A stretch of 64,000 nucleotides of DNA from JBBROS01 sp965199595 (GTDB lineage: Bacteria > Pseudomonadota > Alphaproteobacteria > Acetobacterales > Acetobacteraceae): positions 3,224,001 to 3,288,000 of the forward strand of contig OZ241182.1 in the NCBI GenBank assembly GCA_965199595.1. Reading direction: 5' to 3'. How positions within the stretch are numbered: the stretch's first letter is position 1; each line of letters starts with the position of its first letter. The position numbers and the translations under genes were made by a program. Below the pieces are notes generated by a model that worked only from the letters and a program-made list of their open reading frames with translations, was not told where the DNA came from and did not search any database. Positions 43,319-54,100 of this stretch are shown piece after piece.

Positions 43319-44392
43319 TCATGACTGCACGAACACCCAGGCTGTGCCCGCGCCAGGCCACCAGAACCGCGCATGCGATCCGCTGGGCATGCTGATCGAG
43401 GCGCTGGGGCTCATAATGGTCAGTATCGACCCGGTCGCGGTGTAGATGGTCTTGGAGTTGCTGCTATAGTTGAACACCTCGATCCACGTGGCCTTGCCGT
43501 TGACCATCGATGCGAACGGCGGCAGCACGGCGCCGGACCCAGACCCGTCGATCAGGAACACCGAGTTCAGCGAGATCTGCGCGGCCGTTGCAGCGGTCGT
43601 CCCTGTCGTCGCCAGGTTGATGTTGACCCCCCCGGAGTTCAGCCCGCCCGTGGTCAGCGCGCCGGCGACCGCGACCCCCGCATTGATGCTCACCGGAGCG
43701 TTGAAGATCATCGAGCTGCCGAAGAACGTCAGGCCGCCCTGCCCAGTGGCCCCGTTGCCCCCGGACCCGATGATCCGCGCATCGTAATCCGTGTCGGTCG
43801 CGCCGGAGTGGAAGTCGAGGTACGGCGTGTTTGCCGCTCCCCGCCCCCCGAGTTCGATCGCAGCCCCGGCGCCGGCCACTGCAACGGAGCCGGTGAACGA
43901 GGGCGTGTTCATGGGTGCCCGGCTGGCCACCTGGTTCGCGACGAACGCCGTGGTCGCCAGCTGCGTGGTAGCTGTGCCGGATGCAGCGGTTGGCGCCGTG
44001 GGCGTTCCTGTCAGCGCCGGAGATGCCAGCGGGGCCACGCCGGACACGTCCGCCGCCGCGAGGACCACGGCGCCGGTCCGACCAGCCACGCTCTGAACCG
44101 GAGCACCAGAGGCCGCGATATATCCGGCCGGATTGGCGGCGTTGTAGGGGGTGAACCCCAGCGCCGCCGTCACGTCGCTGGCGATCATCCTCGACAGGAT
44201 CGCGGCGACTGAGGCAGATCGAGGATCATCCCCCTGCGCCAGCGGCACGACGTTGTTGCGGGTGAGCGCAGTCGCGGGGTTCAGGCATCCGAAATAGTGC
44301 GGGTCAACCGTGCACCGGGACACGCTGCCCTGCGCATAGGCCCCAGTGGGCAGCAGGATCAGAAGCAGGAGCAGGAGAATGCGCATGGTCAC
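43319..44392 (-). CDS. Tail fibre-like protein with signal peptide
   Basis: 357 residues. A strong Sec signal (MRILLLLLLILLPTGAYAQG) is followed by a short Cys-containing linker (SRCTVDPHYFGC), fibre-type repeats (PALTGTPTAPTAASGTATTQ, then LATTAFVANQV), GGRGAANTPYLDFH and a C-terminal beta domain ending in AWVFVQS. The body is like a tail fibre. The signal peptide is unexpected and recurs in two other genes of the block. Confidence 0.7.
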   Translation of the reverse strand: MTMRILLLLLLILLPTGAYAQGSVSRCTVDPHYFGCLNPATALTRNNVVPLAQGDDPRSASVAAILSRMIASDVTAALGFTPYNAANPAGYIAASGAPVQSVAGRTGAVVLAAADVSGVAPLASPALTGTPTAPTAASGTATTQLATTAFVANQVASRAPMNTPSFTGSVAVAGAGAAIELGGRGAANTPYLDFHSGATDTDYDARIIGSGGNGATGQGGLTFFGSSMIFNAPVSINAGVAVAGALTTGGLNSGGVNINLATTGTTAATAAQISLNSVFLIDGSGSGAVLPPFASMVNGKATWIEVFNYSSNSKTIYTATGSILTIMSPSASISMPSGSHARFWWPGAGTAWVFVQS

Positions 44393-45186
44393 AGTCGCTC
44401 CGTGATGGTGGCGCGCCAGGTGCGGGTCTGCGCCGAATTGTTGGCGTATCCGATGCCAGCCGCCGGTTTCAGCCGCCCGAACACCGCCTCGCGGTTGATA
44501 AACGGACTGCTCGGGTTGGGCACGAACAGCAGGTTGCCGCCCAGCCGGGCCTGACCGTCCAGGTCATCGACGATGGGCACCTCGGCCGGGGTGACGGCGC
44601 CCAGGTCCATGTCGTAGCCGCGGCGCTGCCAATCGGGCCGCACGATCTCGGCCCCGCTGCGCGTCTCGGTCGTGGCGGTGGAATCGACCCGCAGCTTCGA
44701 GCTGCCGTAGCCGAGGTTCCGCACCGGCTGGAATGCCGGGCCTGCGAATGCCTGGGCGATGTTCAGGTGCCCGTCTGGGTTCGTGGGGTCCTGAACGTCG
44801 ATCCGGACCAGCCGCCCGGCCAGCGCAATAGGCAGCACCAGCACGGCCTGGCCGAAACGGGGGACAATCCCCATGCCGATCAGGCTGCCCCCGGCCGGGG
44901 CGGTGTCGAATACGACAGCCGTGTCGCTCGTGGCGCCGGCGAAGACACGGACGCGCCAGGTTGCTGCGGTGGTCAGGTTGGTGCGATGCAGGCTGATGAC
45001 CCGGTAGAGCACGGCTTGGCCAGGATCCACGGTCACGAAGGCCGACAGGGCGGGACACTGCCATCCCATGGACGCTGCGCCCTGATCGTTGGCGAGGTTG
45101 GTGACCGGCAGCGCAGCTTCCTGCGCACTTGCTACCAGCGCGCCGGAAACGAAGACGTTTGGCCAGCCCAGCAGGAAATTCGGCAT
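44389..45186 (-). CDS. Tail structural protein, discoidin-like
   Basis: 265 residues. Beta-sandwich pattern typical of phage galactose-binding-like proteins (NLANDQGAASMGWQ, FVTVDPGQAVLYRVISLHR, ATWRVRVFAG). It overlaps the next gene and takes its start from a TAATG overlap with the small gene upstream. Role in tail tip or host binding is inferred. Confidence 0.6.
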   Translation of the reverse strand: MPNFLLGWPNVFVSGALVASAQEAALPVTNLANDQGAASMGWQCPALSAFVTVDPGQAVLYRVISLHRTNLTTAATWRVRVFAGATSDTAVVFDTAPAGGSLIGMGIVPRFGQAVLVLPIALAGRLVRIDVQDPTNPDGHLNIAQAFAGPAFQPVRNLGYGSSKLRVDSTATTETRSGAEIVRPDWQRRGYDMDLGAVTPAEVPIVDDLDGQARLGGNLLFVPNPSSPFINREAVFGRLKPAAGIGYANNSAQTRTWRATITERL

Positions 45187-45359
45187 TATGCCGCCGACAC
45201 ACGAGCGCGGCGGGGCCGCTTCGGTTTGATCGGAGCCGGCGGCGTGGGGGGCGGAGCTGCGATGGCCTCAAGGGCGCGCATGGCCTCTCCAACCGCCATG
45301 GCGCGTTCGGCTTCCTGCTGCAACAGGCCGATGATGTTCCGGGCGATGCGTGCGTCCAT
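45186..45359 (-). CDS. Small phage protein, 57 residues
   Basis: The ORF runs from the ATG at 45359 to a TAA that overlaps the next start (TAATG). Helical first half (IARNIIGLLQQEAERAMAVG), proline-rich linker (APPPTPPAP) and a basic tail (KPKRPRRARVSAA). It resembles small tail accessory proteins that follow tip genes. No family. Confidence 0.5.
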   Translation of the reverse strand: MDARIARNIIGLLQQEAERAMAVGEAMRALEAIAAPPPTPPAPIKPKRPRRARVSAA

Positions 45360-45368
45360 GATCGTGTC

Positions 45369-46337
45369 CTAGAACCGGATTTTCAGGGTGCCGTCAGCCG
45401 TCACGTAGACCTGGCTGACCGGGTAGCTCGCCACGGCCGCGGCGGCGTTATCGGCGAACGATGACAGGCCGAACAGCGAGAAGCCCATACTCACGGAGAG
45501 ATGGCCGTTCACCGTGCAGTCCCCCGCCACCACCGGAATGGACGTGCCTGCCGCCTTGATCTCGATCTTGGCGTTCCCATCGGGACCTTGCAGCACCATC
45601 CCCGTGTTGGTGAAGATGAACGCCCCACCTGCCCCGGACGTGGCGGCCGTCACATCGGATCGGATGTTCCCGACGACCCCGGCATCCACCGGGCTGTACC
45701 AGGCCACCGCATAGCTCTGCGGGAGAGCGAGGGCCACGGGAAGGCCGAATGCCGAGACGCCAGGGGCGACCGATCCATTGCCGAACACGATGCCCTGGCT
45801 GAACTTGCAGCCGCCGGGCCCACCGATCACGCCGGCGAACGCGGACGGGTTGTTGTTGACGGCCAGCTCCGTTCGGCCCGCCGATGCCCAATACCCCACC
45901 GTCAGCCCGGGCGGGATCATCGTGTAGGGCGTGATCGGCTGCACATCGCCGCTATTGCATACGCCAACCTCGATCCCGAGCGTGGGGCCGCCCCCTGCAT
46001 ATCGCCGGGCCTCCGCATACACGCCGTGGGCGTTCATCACCTGCGTGCGGTTGTCGTTGACGACGAAAAACCCGCCGCCCCAGGTGCTGTCCCCGCCCGT
46101 GTTCTGGCTGTCGCTGGTGCGCGATGCCGCAACGATGCCGGCGCCGCCTGTCGTGTGGATGGACACGGTTTGCCCGACGATCTCGGTCCCGCTGATCAGG
46201 GCTTCCAGCCAACCGCGCGCGCCGATCTTGGCGGTGGGAATGCCTTTGACCGCATCCACCGTGTCGAACACGGCGTCCAGGTCAGCCGCGGTGATCTGCC
46301 GGACCGACCCGGAGGGGAACGGCTGGAAACGGCTCAT
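45369..46337 (-). CDS. Tail tip or spike protein
   Basis: 322 residues. N-terminus FPSGSVRQITAADLDAVFDT, a Gly-rich central region with GVYAEARRYAGGGPTLGIEV, and a C-terminal beta domain with QVYVTADGTLKIRF. This set-up matches spike proteins in which the final domain trimerises. Overlaps the upstream gene by 4 bp. Confidence 0.6.
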   Translation of the reverse strand: MSRFQPFPSGSVRQITAADLDAVFDTVDAVKGIPTAKIGARGWLEALISGTEIVGQTVSIHTTGGAGIVAASRTSDSQNTGGDSTWGGGFFVVNDNRTQVMNAHGVYAEARRYAGGGPTLGIEVGVCNSGDVQPITPYTMIPPGLTVGYWASAGRTELAVNNNPSAFAGVIGGPGGCKFSQGIVFGNGSVAPGVSAFGLPVALALPQSYAVAWYSPVDAGVVGNIRSDVTAATSGAGGAFIFTNTGMVLQGPDGNAKIEIKAAGTSIPVVAGDCTVNGHLSVSMGFSLFGLSSFADNAAAAVASYPVSQVYVTADGTLKIRF

Positions 46338-48106
46338 GGCGCTACTCCGATGATGTTGACCTGCGGCGGAGCCGGCGCGCCCGCAATGCCCACCAGGTCA
46401 AGGAAGCCCGGCCGCGGCTTGTCGCGGGACACCAGGATCTCCAGCGTCACCGTCGCGTCGTAGGAGCGGACCTGCTCACCCACAATCTGTCCCAGAGCGC
46501 CTCCGGCCAGCACGCCCAGCGACCAGGTCAGCCGGACCACGCTGCCGATATCCAGCCCGGCCGCGATGTCGATCGGCACGACCACCGTGTAATAGTCCGG
46601 ATTGCCGGCCCACATGGCGCCGTGGTCCTCGGCAACCCAGCGCGCGTGCCGGGCATTGAGGAGATACGTGAGCAATGGGCTTGGATCGCCGGGCCGCAGC
46701 CAGACCGCGGACACGTCGGTGTCGGACCAGGTCGAGGTCTGGGAGTCGACCGCGATCAGCTGCTTGCGGGCATCCGACACGGCGCCGTTCAGGCCGCTGG
46801 ATTGCACCGTGTAGTTTCGGTTGTAGCCGACCCGCCAGCGATAGGGCGGCGGATCGAGCGTGCTCGGCAACGCCGCCGGCGCCACGGACACCACGCTGCC
46901 CATGTCCAGCAACCGATCGACTGCCACCGCGGCGGGCAGCGGGCGCAGGATGTAGGGGCGGAGCTGTCCGGCCCGAGTGGAGGCGAGACGCACGCCGGCG
47001 GAGGTCAGCAGGTCCTGCACCAACTGCTGGCCCGTGCCGGTGCCGTCGTTCCAGAAGCCAGCCACGTAGGGCACTGCGGCATCGACGGCCATGAACGCGC
47101 CCGCATCCACGAAATCGGGCGGCAGGCCCACCATCTCCACCAGCACCTGATAGGCCAGCGCCACGGCGTTGGACACTGCGCCGGCAGCCGGGAACGCCCC
47201 GGTGACATCGGCGGTGATCTGCGCCGACGTGGGCGAACCCAGCTGCAGCACGCCCAGGGCATTGCAGGTGCGATACTGGCCCGGCGCGGTGCTGCCGGCA
47301 TACAGGTCAGCCACATCGCCGCCATAGATGAACACCACCTGCCCGGCCTCGTAGACCTGCACCACGCTGCCGGGCCCATCCGTCCACTGCCAGATGTTGA
47401 ACACCGTATCGACCTGAACCAGCGGCACGTTGAGCACCGGCGCCGCCGCCGTGCCGCCACGCGTGACCGGGATCGTCTTGCCGGATAGGGCGGAACCGCC
47501 TTGGAGCTTGCCCGCCCCGCTGTAGGCCTTCGACTGCACTGGCCTCTGGGTCCAATAGGAGGTGTCCTTCAGCGGGATTTCCAGCACGTCGTCCGCCAGG
47601 AGCCAGGAACCGCAGGAGCCGCTGAAGAACGGCCGCAGCGTGGCATACGGCGGGTCCACGAACACACCGCGGGCCGGGTCATAGGTCTTCTGGCCGACGA
47701 GCACCCGAATGCGGCGGCTGTCGATGTTCCGCCCCAGCGTGAACGCATCGAAGATCGCGCCCAGGTTGACGATCCGAACCGCACCATCGCTGCGGCTCGA
47801 TGCCTGGGCCGGGTCCAGCGAGAGACGCCGGTCGATCTCGAATGCGGTCTCCAGGAGCGGCGGGTAGGCCAGCACCCCGAGCGGATCGGTTGCACGGGTC
47901 CGGTAGCCCTGATCCGAGACCCGCAGCGTGTCGGTGGTGCCATGCTCCAGCGTGCCCGGGGCGGTGCCGGGCAGGTAGGCGTCGATCTCCACCGCGACGA
48001 ACAGCGCGATGCGGGCATCGTAGATCGCGACGCTGCTGCCATCCGTGAGCGCGCCGCCCTGACCGTCGGTGAGGACGTTGCCGAGACCGTCGGTGAGCTG
48101 GGCCAT
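46334..48106 (-). CDS. Large tail tip/baseplate-like structural protein
   Basis: 590 residues. The order (IALFVAVEIDAYLPG, CGSWLLADDVLEIPLKDTSY, PVTRGGTAAAPVLNVPLVQV, WRVGYNRNYTVQ) and the position directly after the tape measure place it as tail tip protein in the hub/host-specificity slot. Overlaps the tape measure stop by 1 bp. No catalytic motif is seen. Confidence 0.7.
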   Translation of the reverse strand: MAQLTDGLGNVLTDGQGGALTDGSSVAIYDARIALFVAVEIDAYLPGTAPGTLEHGTTDTLRVSDQGYRTRATDPLGVLAYPPLLETAFEIDRRLSLDPAQASSRSDGAVRIVNLGAIFDAFTLGRNIDSRRIRVLVGQKTYDPARGVFVDPPYATLRPFFSGSCGSWLLADDVLEIPLKDTSYWTQRPVQSKAYSGAGKLQGGSALSGKTIPVTRGGTAAAPVLNVPLVQVDTVFNIWQWTDGPGSVVQVYEAGQVVFIYGGDVADLYAGSTAPGQYRTCNALGVLQLGSPTSAQITADVTGAFPAAGAVSNAVALAYQVLVEMVGLPPDFVDAGAFMAVDAAVPYVAGFWNDGTGTGQQLVQDLLTSAGVRLASTRAGQLRPYILRPLPAAVAVDRLLDMGSVVSVAPAALPSTLDPPPYRWRVGYNRNYTVQSSGLNGAVSDARKQLIAVDSQTSTWSDTDVSAVWLRPGDPSPLLTYLLNARHARWVAEDHGAMWAGNPDYYTVVVPIDIAAGLDIGSVVRLTWSLGVLAGGALGQIVGEQVRSYDATVTLEILVSRDKPRPGFLDLVGIAGAPAPPQVNIIGVAP

Positions 48107-51100
48107 CAGGCAGCCTGCGCGATGCGGTTCTGCTGCGCGACCTCGCGCCGGAGCGCCGTGATCTCCGCCCGCAGGGTGTCGCGCAGGTCAGTGACCGAGG
48201 CGGTGAGCTGATCCGTCTGCGACTGCATGATTTCCCGCTGGCTTGAGATGGTCAGGGCTTCGGTCTGTGCCGACACGTTGGACAGCGCATCGAGCACCCG
48301 GCCGAAATCGGCCGCGTAGCCGGCCCCGCTGCCGTTCACCGCCCGGCTGGCGGAGAGGAACGTGTCCGAATAGCCCTGAAGCTCGGTCGCGCTGTGGTAG
48401 TCGCCCGCCGCGGCGGCGCCGGAAACGGCATTGAACCTGCTGGCAGCCAGGGCATACTGATCCGTGGCCGAGAGCGGGCTGTCGCTGCCGACCTTCAGCT
48501 TGTCGGCATAGGCGGTCAGGCTGGTGAACAGCGCGCCGACGTTGGTCTGTGCCTGCTTCAAAGCGTCCGCCATGGCGGTGCTGGTGGCAGCGCCATACTT
48601 CTGCACGATCTGCAGCCGCTCGCCCTCCTGCACCCGGGTCAGTTCCGTCAGGCGGTTCTGGTAATCCTTCGAGGTCCGGAAACTCTCGCCATAGGCGTCC
48701 GCGAGCTGGTTGCCATAGCTGTCCTGCTCCTGCGCTGCCTTGGCGTCGAAATTGAGCAGGTCGGCCTTCTGCTGGTCGCCAGCCAGCACCGCCGCCCGCG
48801 CCTGGATGCTGGAATAGGCGGCCGCAATCGTGAGGCCGTTCGTCTTCTGCGCCCGCTGATAGGCCACGATGCTGGCCGTGGCCTGGGCCGCGAACGTCGC
48901 GTCGAAATTGGATAGCTGGCCGAAGAAGAAGTCGGTGCTCGTGACGGCATCGCCATAGACGGATTTCAGCGAGGCGATCAGGGCATCCCGCTTCTGCTCC
49001 GCCGCGATCTGGGAATCGCGGAACTGCGCCCGGAATTTCTCGTCCGGTGACCCGGTGCCAGCGATGATCCCCGCGTTCCGCACACCTTCATCGGCCTGGT
49101 CCAGCTGCTTGCGCGCCGGGGCGTAGAGCAGTTGCTCGGCCTGCCCTTCGGCATCCTGCAGCGGCCGGATGTCCAGGCCATAGCCTGACGCCTGGTAGAT
49201 CGCGTCGTAATACTGCTTCTGCACCGCGGCCAAGCTGTCCAGGAAGCTGCTGCTGGTCTTGAGCACAGGGTTGAGCAGGCCCGGCATCGTGCCGTTGACG
49301 AACTGGTTGACCTTGTCGACTTCGGCATTGAGCGCGTCCTGATTCGCGAACAACTGCCCCGGCAGATCGTGTTCCAACGCGGTGCGAAGATCGCTGCCGG
49401 TCCCCAGCGCATCGGTCAGGTCCACGCTGGCGATGCTGATGCTCGTCAGATCCTTCCCGACGCTGGCGAGGTGGAACCCGAGGCTGTCCATGGCATCGGC
49501 GAACCCGGCGACTTTCAGCAGGGCGCCGTTAAGGGCGTCAGGATCAGCAAACGACGTGTCGGAAATCGCGTGGCGCGCAATACCGAAATTGGAGGATGCG
49601 TCTGCGGCATTCGGGTCCGTATCGAACCGCAAGTCCTTGAACGCCTTGCCCACGTCGTCGATCTGCGTGAGACCTTTGATGCCATTCCCCACATGGGCAA
49701 TGACGCCATTGGCATTCGACAACTTGATGCCGACCACATCCATGTATTTGTTCAGGCCATCGGCAAAGTTTCTGACCTGCGCGGATGCCAGATCGAGCTT
49801 TTCAAGCTGGTTGACTTGCTTGCCGCGCTGGAGGCGACCATCCACAACGTCAAGCTCTGTGTCCTGATACGGATTTTTCTTGTGGCCTGGGAAGAACGTA
49901 TCATACAGGACGCCCACCGTGGCGCCGATGCCTGCACCAATGGCGGTGCCGATACCAGGCACAATGGACCCAACGATCGCGCCCACGGCTGTTGTCGTCG
50001 CGACAATGGCGGCGCCCCGGTAGTTCCCGGACACCAAGTCCGTAACGATGGACACCGCCGCGCCGATGTAGGGCAGGGCCTGGGTGATGGTGTTGATGGC
50101 AGTGCCCACCGTGCCCACCACCGCCTGCCCAGCGCCCACGATGCTCGCGGCTGTGGTCGCCGATGCGATACCCCCGGCACTCACGCCCGCCGCGGTCGCC
50201 GCGGTCGCCGCAACGGCCGCACTCGCACCTACGCCCGCCGCCGCCACCCCGGCCGCAGTCGTCTCGCCAATCAAGCCGGAAACCCAACCGCCGATCGACT
50301 GACCTGGCGTATAGCCCACAGCCTTGAAAACGTAATCCTTGGCCCCGGCGAGCAGCTTTCCACCGGATAGCGTGTCAGCCCCTTTCAGCGCGGTGCCCAC
50401 GCCTCCCACGGTCGTGGAAAGGCTCGGAGACGACGAGGCGACGGTATCCAGGGTGGCCCCCGATTGCGTCGGGCCCTGAACCGGACCGCCACCCTTCACA
50501 CCCGCCGCCAGGGCCCCGCTGCTCACCAGCAGCCCGGCGATAGCAGACCCCGCGCTGCTTGCGACGGTCGATACGCTGGACGAGCTGCCAAACAGGTTCC
50601 CGACGATCCCGCCCACGCTGTCCAGCGTCGGTGAACTGTTGCCGAAGAAAGCATTCTTGAGCGGATTGAGCAGCGCAAGCTTGAGGAACTCGGCCTCGAG
50701 CGCGGAGACGACCGCCTTCCCGACATCGCCCAGCTTGGCCATGCTGATCTCGCCGGTCGCCATGGCAGACGTGATCGCGGTCGAGATGGTCGAGAACGTG
50801 TTGTCGAAGAACCCGCTCAGTTCATCGAGGCTGGCCTTCTGGTTGGCATAGGCCGCAGTGGCATCAGCCTGCGCCGCAGTCAGGGCGAGATAGGCCTTGG
50901 CTTCGTCCGGCAGCACGTCGCCAAACTTGCGATGCATGTCTTGCTCGGCCTTCATCACGGCCAACAGCTTGGTGCGCGCGTTCTCGTTCATGCCGAGCGT
51001 CGAGGTCTCGGTCTGGATGTACTGCAGGTTGTCTCGCGTCGCGGCGTTCTGCTGCGCGACCTGCGCCTCGGCCGCGGCCTGCGCGACCTGCTGGTACCCA

Positions 51101-54100
51101 ACCACCAAGTCCTTGTAGGCAGCCCGGAAGGCATCGCTACCCGGCTTGAACATGGTCAGAGCCTGATTGTAGGCCGCCTGTTTGGCGGTGGCGTCGACCA
51201 CGGACTGGTTGCCCTCGTCATACGCCCGAGCCATCTGGATGCTGTTGGCAGCGGTGTTCGCCATGCTGAAGTTCAGCCGGCCCAACGCCTGCACCTGTTC
51301 GGCGGTCCGGTCGGCTGCCACCTTCGCCGCGTCCGCTTCGGTGAACGGCACGCCAGAGCTTAGCGCGAGCTGGCGCCGCTGCTCGAGCGCTCCGTTCAAC
51401 GCCACTTCGGCAGCCGTCAAGCCCTGGTTGGCCCGAAGGCTGCTGTCAGAGGCTCGGTTCGCCTCGGTCTGGGCATCGACGTTCTTGTATAGGCTGGCCG
51501 TCAGCTCCTGCGCACGCTGCTGGAGGCCCTGATATGCCTTGCTGCCCTCCTGCCCTGTGCCCGCCAGGATGCCCATCTGAGCGCCTATGCCGGCCAGCTC
51601 GGACTGCATCTGCTCGGCCTTGTAGGCCCGGGTCTCCGCATTCAGCTTGGCCTGCGCGTCACCGGCAGCCTTGGTCTCGGACACCATTCCTTCGGACACC
51701 ACCGGCGGCAGGGTCGATACAACCCCGCCCGGAGCGGCCACCTGATTGGCAGCGGAAACCGCAGCGGCCGCATTTTTGAGTAGGTCCTTGGGCCGCTCGA
51801 ACTCCCGGTTGAAGGTTGTCGCTGCCTCCGCCGGCGACTGCGTCTGCATCTGCGACCACATGGCGCGGAGGCTGGGGCTGGCGAAGATCTCCTTCATGGT
51901 GAAGGCGACCTGCTGCTCGACGGAGGCTTGCTCTCCGCTCGAGACGCCCGCATAGGACGCCAGGGCAGTGGCGCGAGGGCCGTTATGCTGGAACAGCCCC
52001 ACACTCGGCAGGCCGTTGCTGTCGATGACCCGGCTGGTCGGGTTAAAGCCGCTTTCCTTGAACGAGTTGCCCAGCATGCCGGCGATCGCACCGTCGCTGG
52101 CCTGATACTGGGTGCGGAGGATGGTCGCGATCTGTGTCGCGACGGCATTCGCACTCGGCACGACGACAGTCGCGGCCGGGGGCACGTAGCCACCGGTCGG
52201 CATGCCGTCGATCTCGGTGCTGCCAAATGCCGTCCCTGGAGCCACGTTCCTTCCAAGCGTAGGAACGACAGACAAAGCGCTGATCATTGCGTTCCAGACC
52301 CTGGTCAGGCCTTCGATCTCGCTTGTGGTATCGCGAATGAACTTCGCCAGGTCATTGGCGAACCACTCGCCTATAGTCTGGCCCTTGGTCTGCGTGGTCG
52401 ACATGGCGTTCGTTAGGCCTTCCCAGGCCTTGTCGAGGGGGGCCATGTCACCCGCCGCACCCTTCGCCGCACCTTCGACCGCGGCCAACCAGGTGGCGAA
52501 GGCCTTCGCACGATCACCTCCGGCCTGCATGAGGTCGATCGCACGAACGACCTCCGGCGTCAGGGTGCGGAAGCCCTGATCCGCCAGCGCATGTGCCGCT
52601 CGGCTGGTATCGTCCAAAGCGTCACGGACCGTCGAGGCACCCTTTGCGGCATCGCCGCCTAGCGTCTTCCCCAGATCGGCCGCATCCCTGGTAAGGCGCT
52701 CAAGATCGGCCGAGGTGCCGCTGAAATACTTGGCGCCGGCGATTGCGGCAGCGGCCTTCGTTGCCGCATCTCTCGTCAGCCCGGACGTCGCTGCCACACG
52801 CTGGCCGACTGCATCGGCCGTGTCAGCCAGAGCGCCGAAGTTCTCCTGGGTGGCTCGAAGGCCGGAGCGGAGATCCGCCAGCATGGCGAGATGATTGTTG
52901 CCAGCGATGGTCGCCAGGCCGATAGCACCCGCGACAGCCGCGATCACACCGATCGGACTGAACAAAGCTCCCACCAAGCTGCCGGCAGCCTTGGTGATGC
53001 CGCCGAAGCCCTGGCCCATCGCCAGCGACTGGTCGACCACCTGGTGGCCCTGCTGGATGAACGTCGTCAGGATCGGCTGGCCGGTTGCAATGCCGGAGGC
53101 GCCCTGGATGAACTGGATCGCCATGCCGCGTTGAGCGGCCGCCGCGGCGCCGGCACCCTCGGCCACCTGCTTGTAGCTGGTGGTCGACCTGGCCAGAGCT
53201 GCCGCGTGCTGCGTCGCCGTCAGGTTGCCCGAGGCGAACAGGGCATTGATCTCCTGCTGCTCCTGCGCCTGGGCACGCTCCATGGCGACGAGCGGAGCGT
53301 ATTTGTCGATCAACCCTTGCAGGGCATCGCCGCTGGCCTTGCTGGCAGCCGTCGCTGCCGCTGCCTGCTTGGCCGCCGCCGCTGCTGCTGCCGCTGTGGT
53401 GTCGCCAGCCGCCGCAGCCTGGCGATAGGCGGTCGCGACCCGTTCCAGGGCGGCAGACTGCTGCTCCGCGGTCAGGTGTCCGGCGTCGAACAGGCCGTTG
53501 ATCACCTTCTGCTCTTCCGCGAACTCCCGCGCCGCCGGGATCTCAGGAGCGTACTTGTCGATCTGGCCCTGCAAGGCGTTCGCCGCCGCCGAGCGCTGCG
53601 CTGCCGCCGCTGCCTCGCCGGCATTGGCGACCTTGCTATACGAGGCGGTCACCTTGTCCAGGGCAGCAGCCTGCTGCTCACCCGTGATCTGTCCGGCGGT
53701 GAACAGGCCGTTGATCGTCCGCTGGGCGTCGCCGAACTGACGCGCCGCCGCAACGCCGGGGACAAGCTCACCGATCAGCGCCTCGATCGCGTTGGCAGCG
53801 GCCCGCGCGGGCGCGCCGGCGGCCAGCTCGCCGTTGAAGGCGGCGATGGCAGCGGTGGCCTCGCGCTGGGCGATCAGCACGTCCCGAGACGCCTGCGCAC
53901 CCGCGGCGATCTGACCCGACCAAGCCTGGATCGCGCTCGCGCCTTGCCCGACGGCACCGTTCCAGGCCTGCGTCGCCAGGGTATTCGCCTCGGCTTCCGC
54001 CTGGAGCTGGCCTAGCTTTTCCGCTGAAGCCGACACGCGCTGCGCTGCAGCAGCCAAGGTGCGTTCGTATTGCGCGAAGTTCGTCCCGCCAGCCTGCACC

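Noticed and set aside
37328..46337. Diversity-generating retroelement acting on the fibre genes
   Set aside because: No reverse transcriptase gene, template/variable repeat pair or adenine-biased variable segment was seen.
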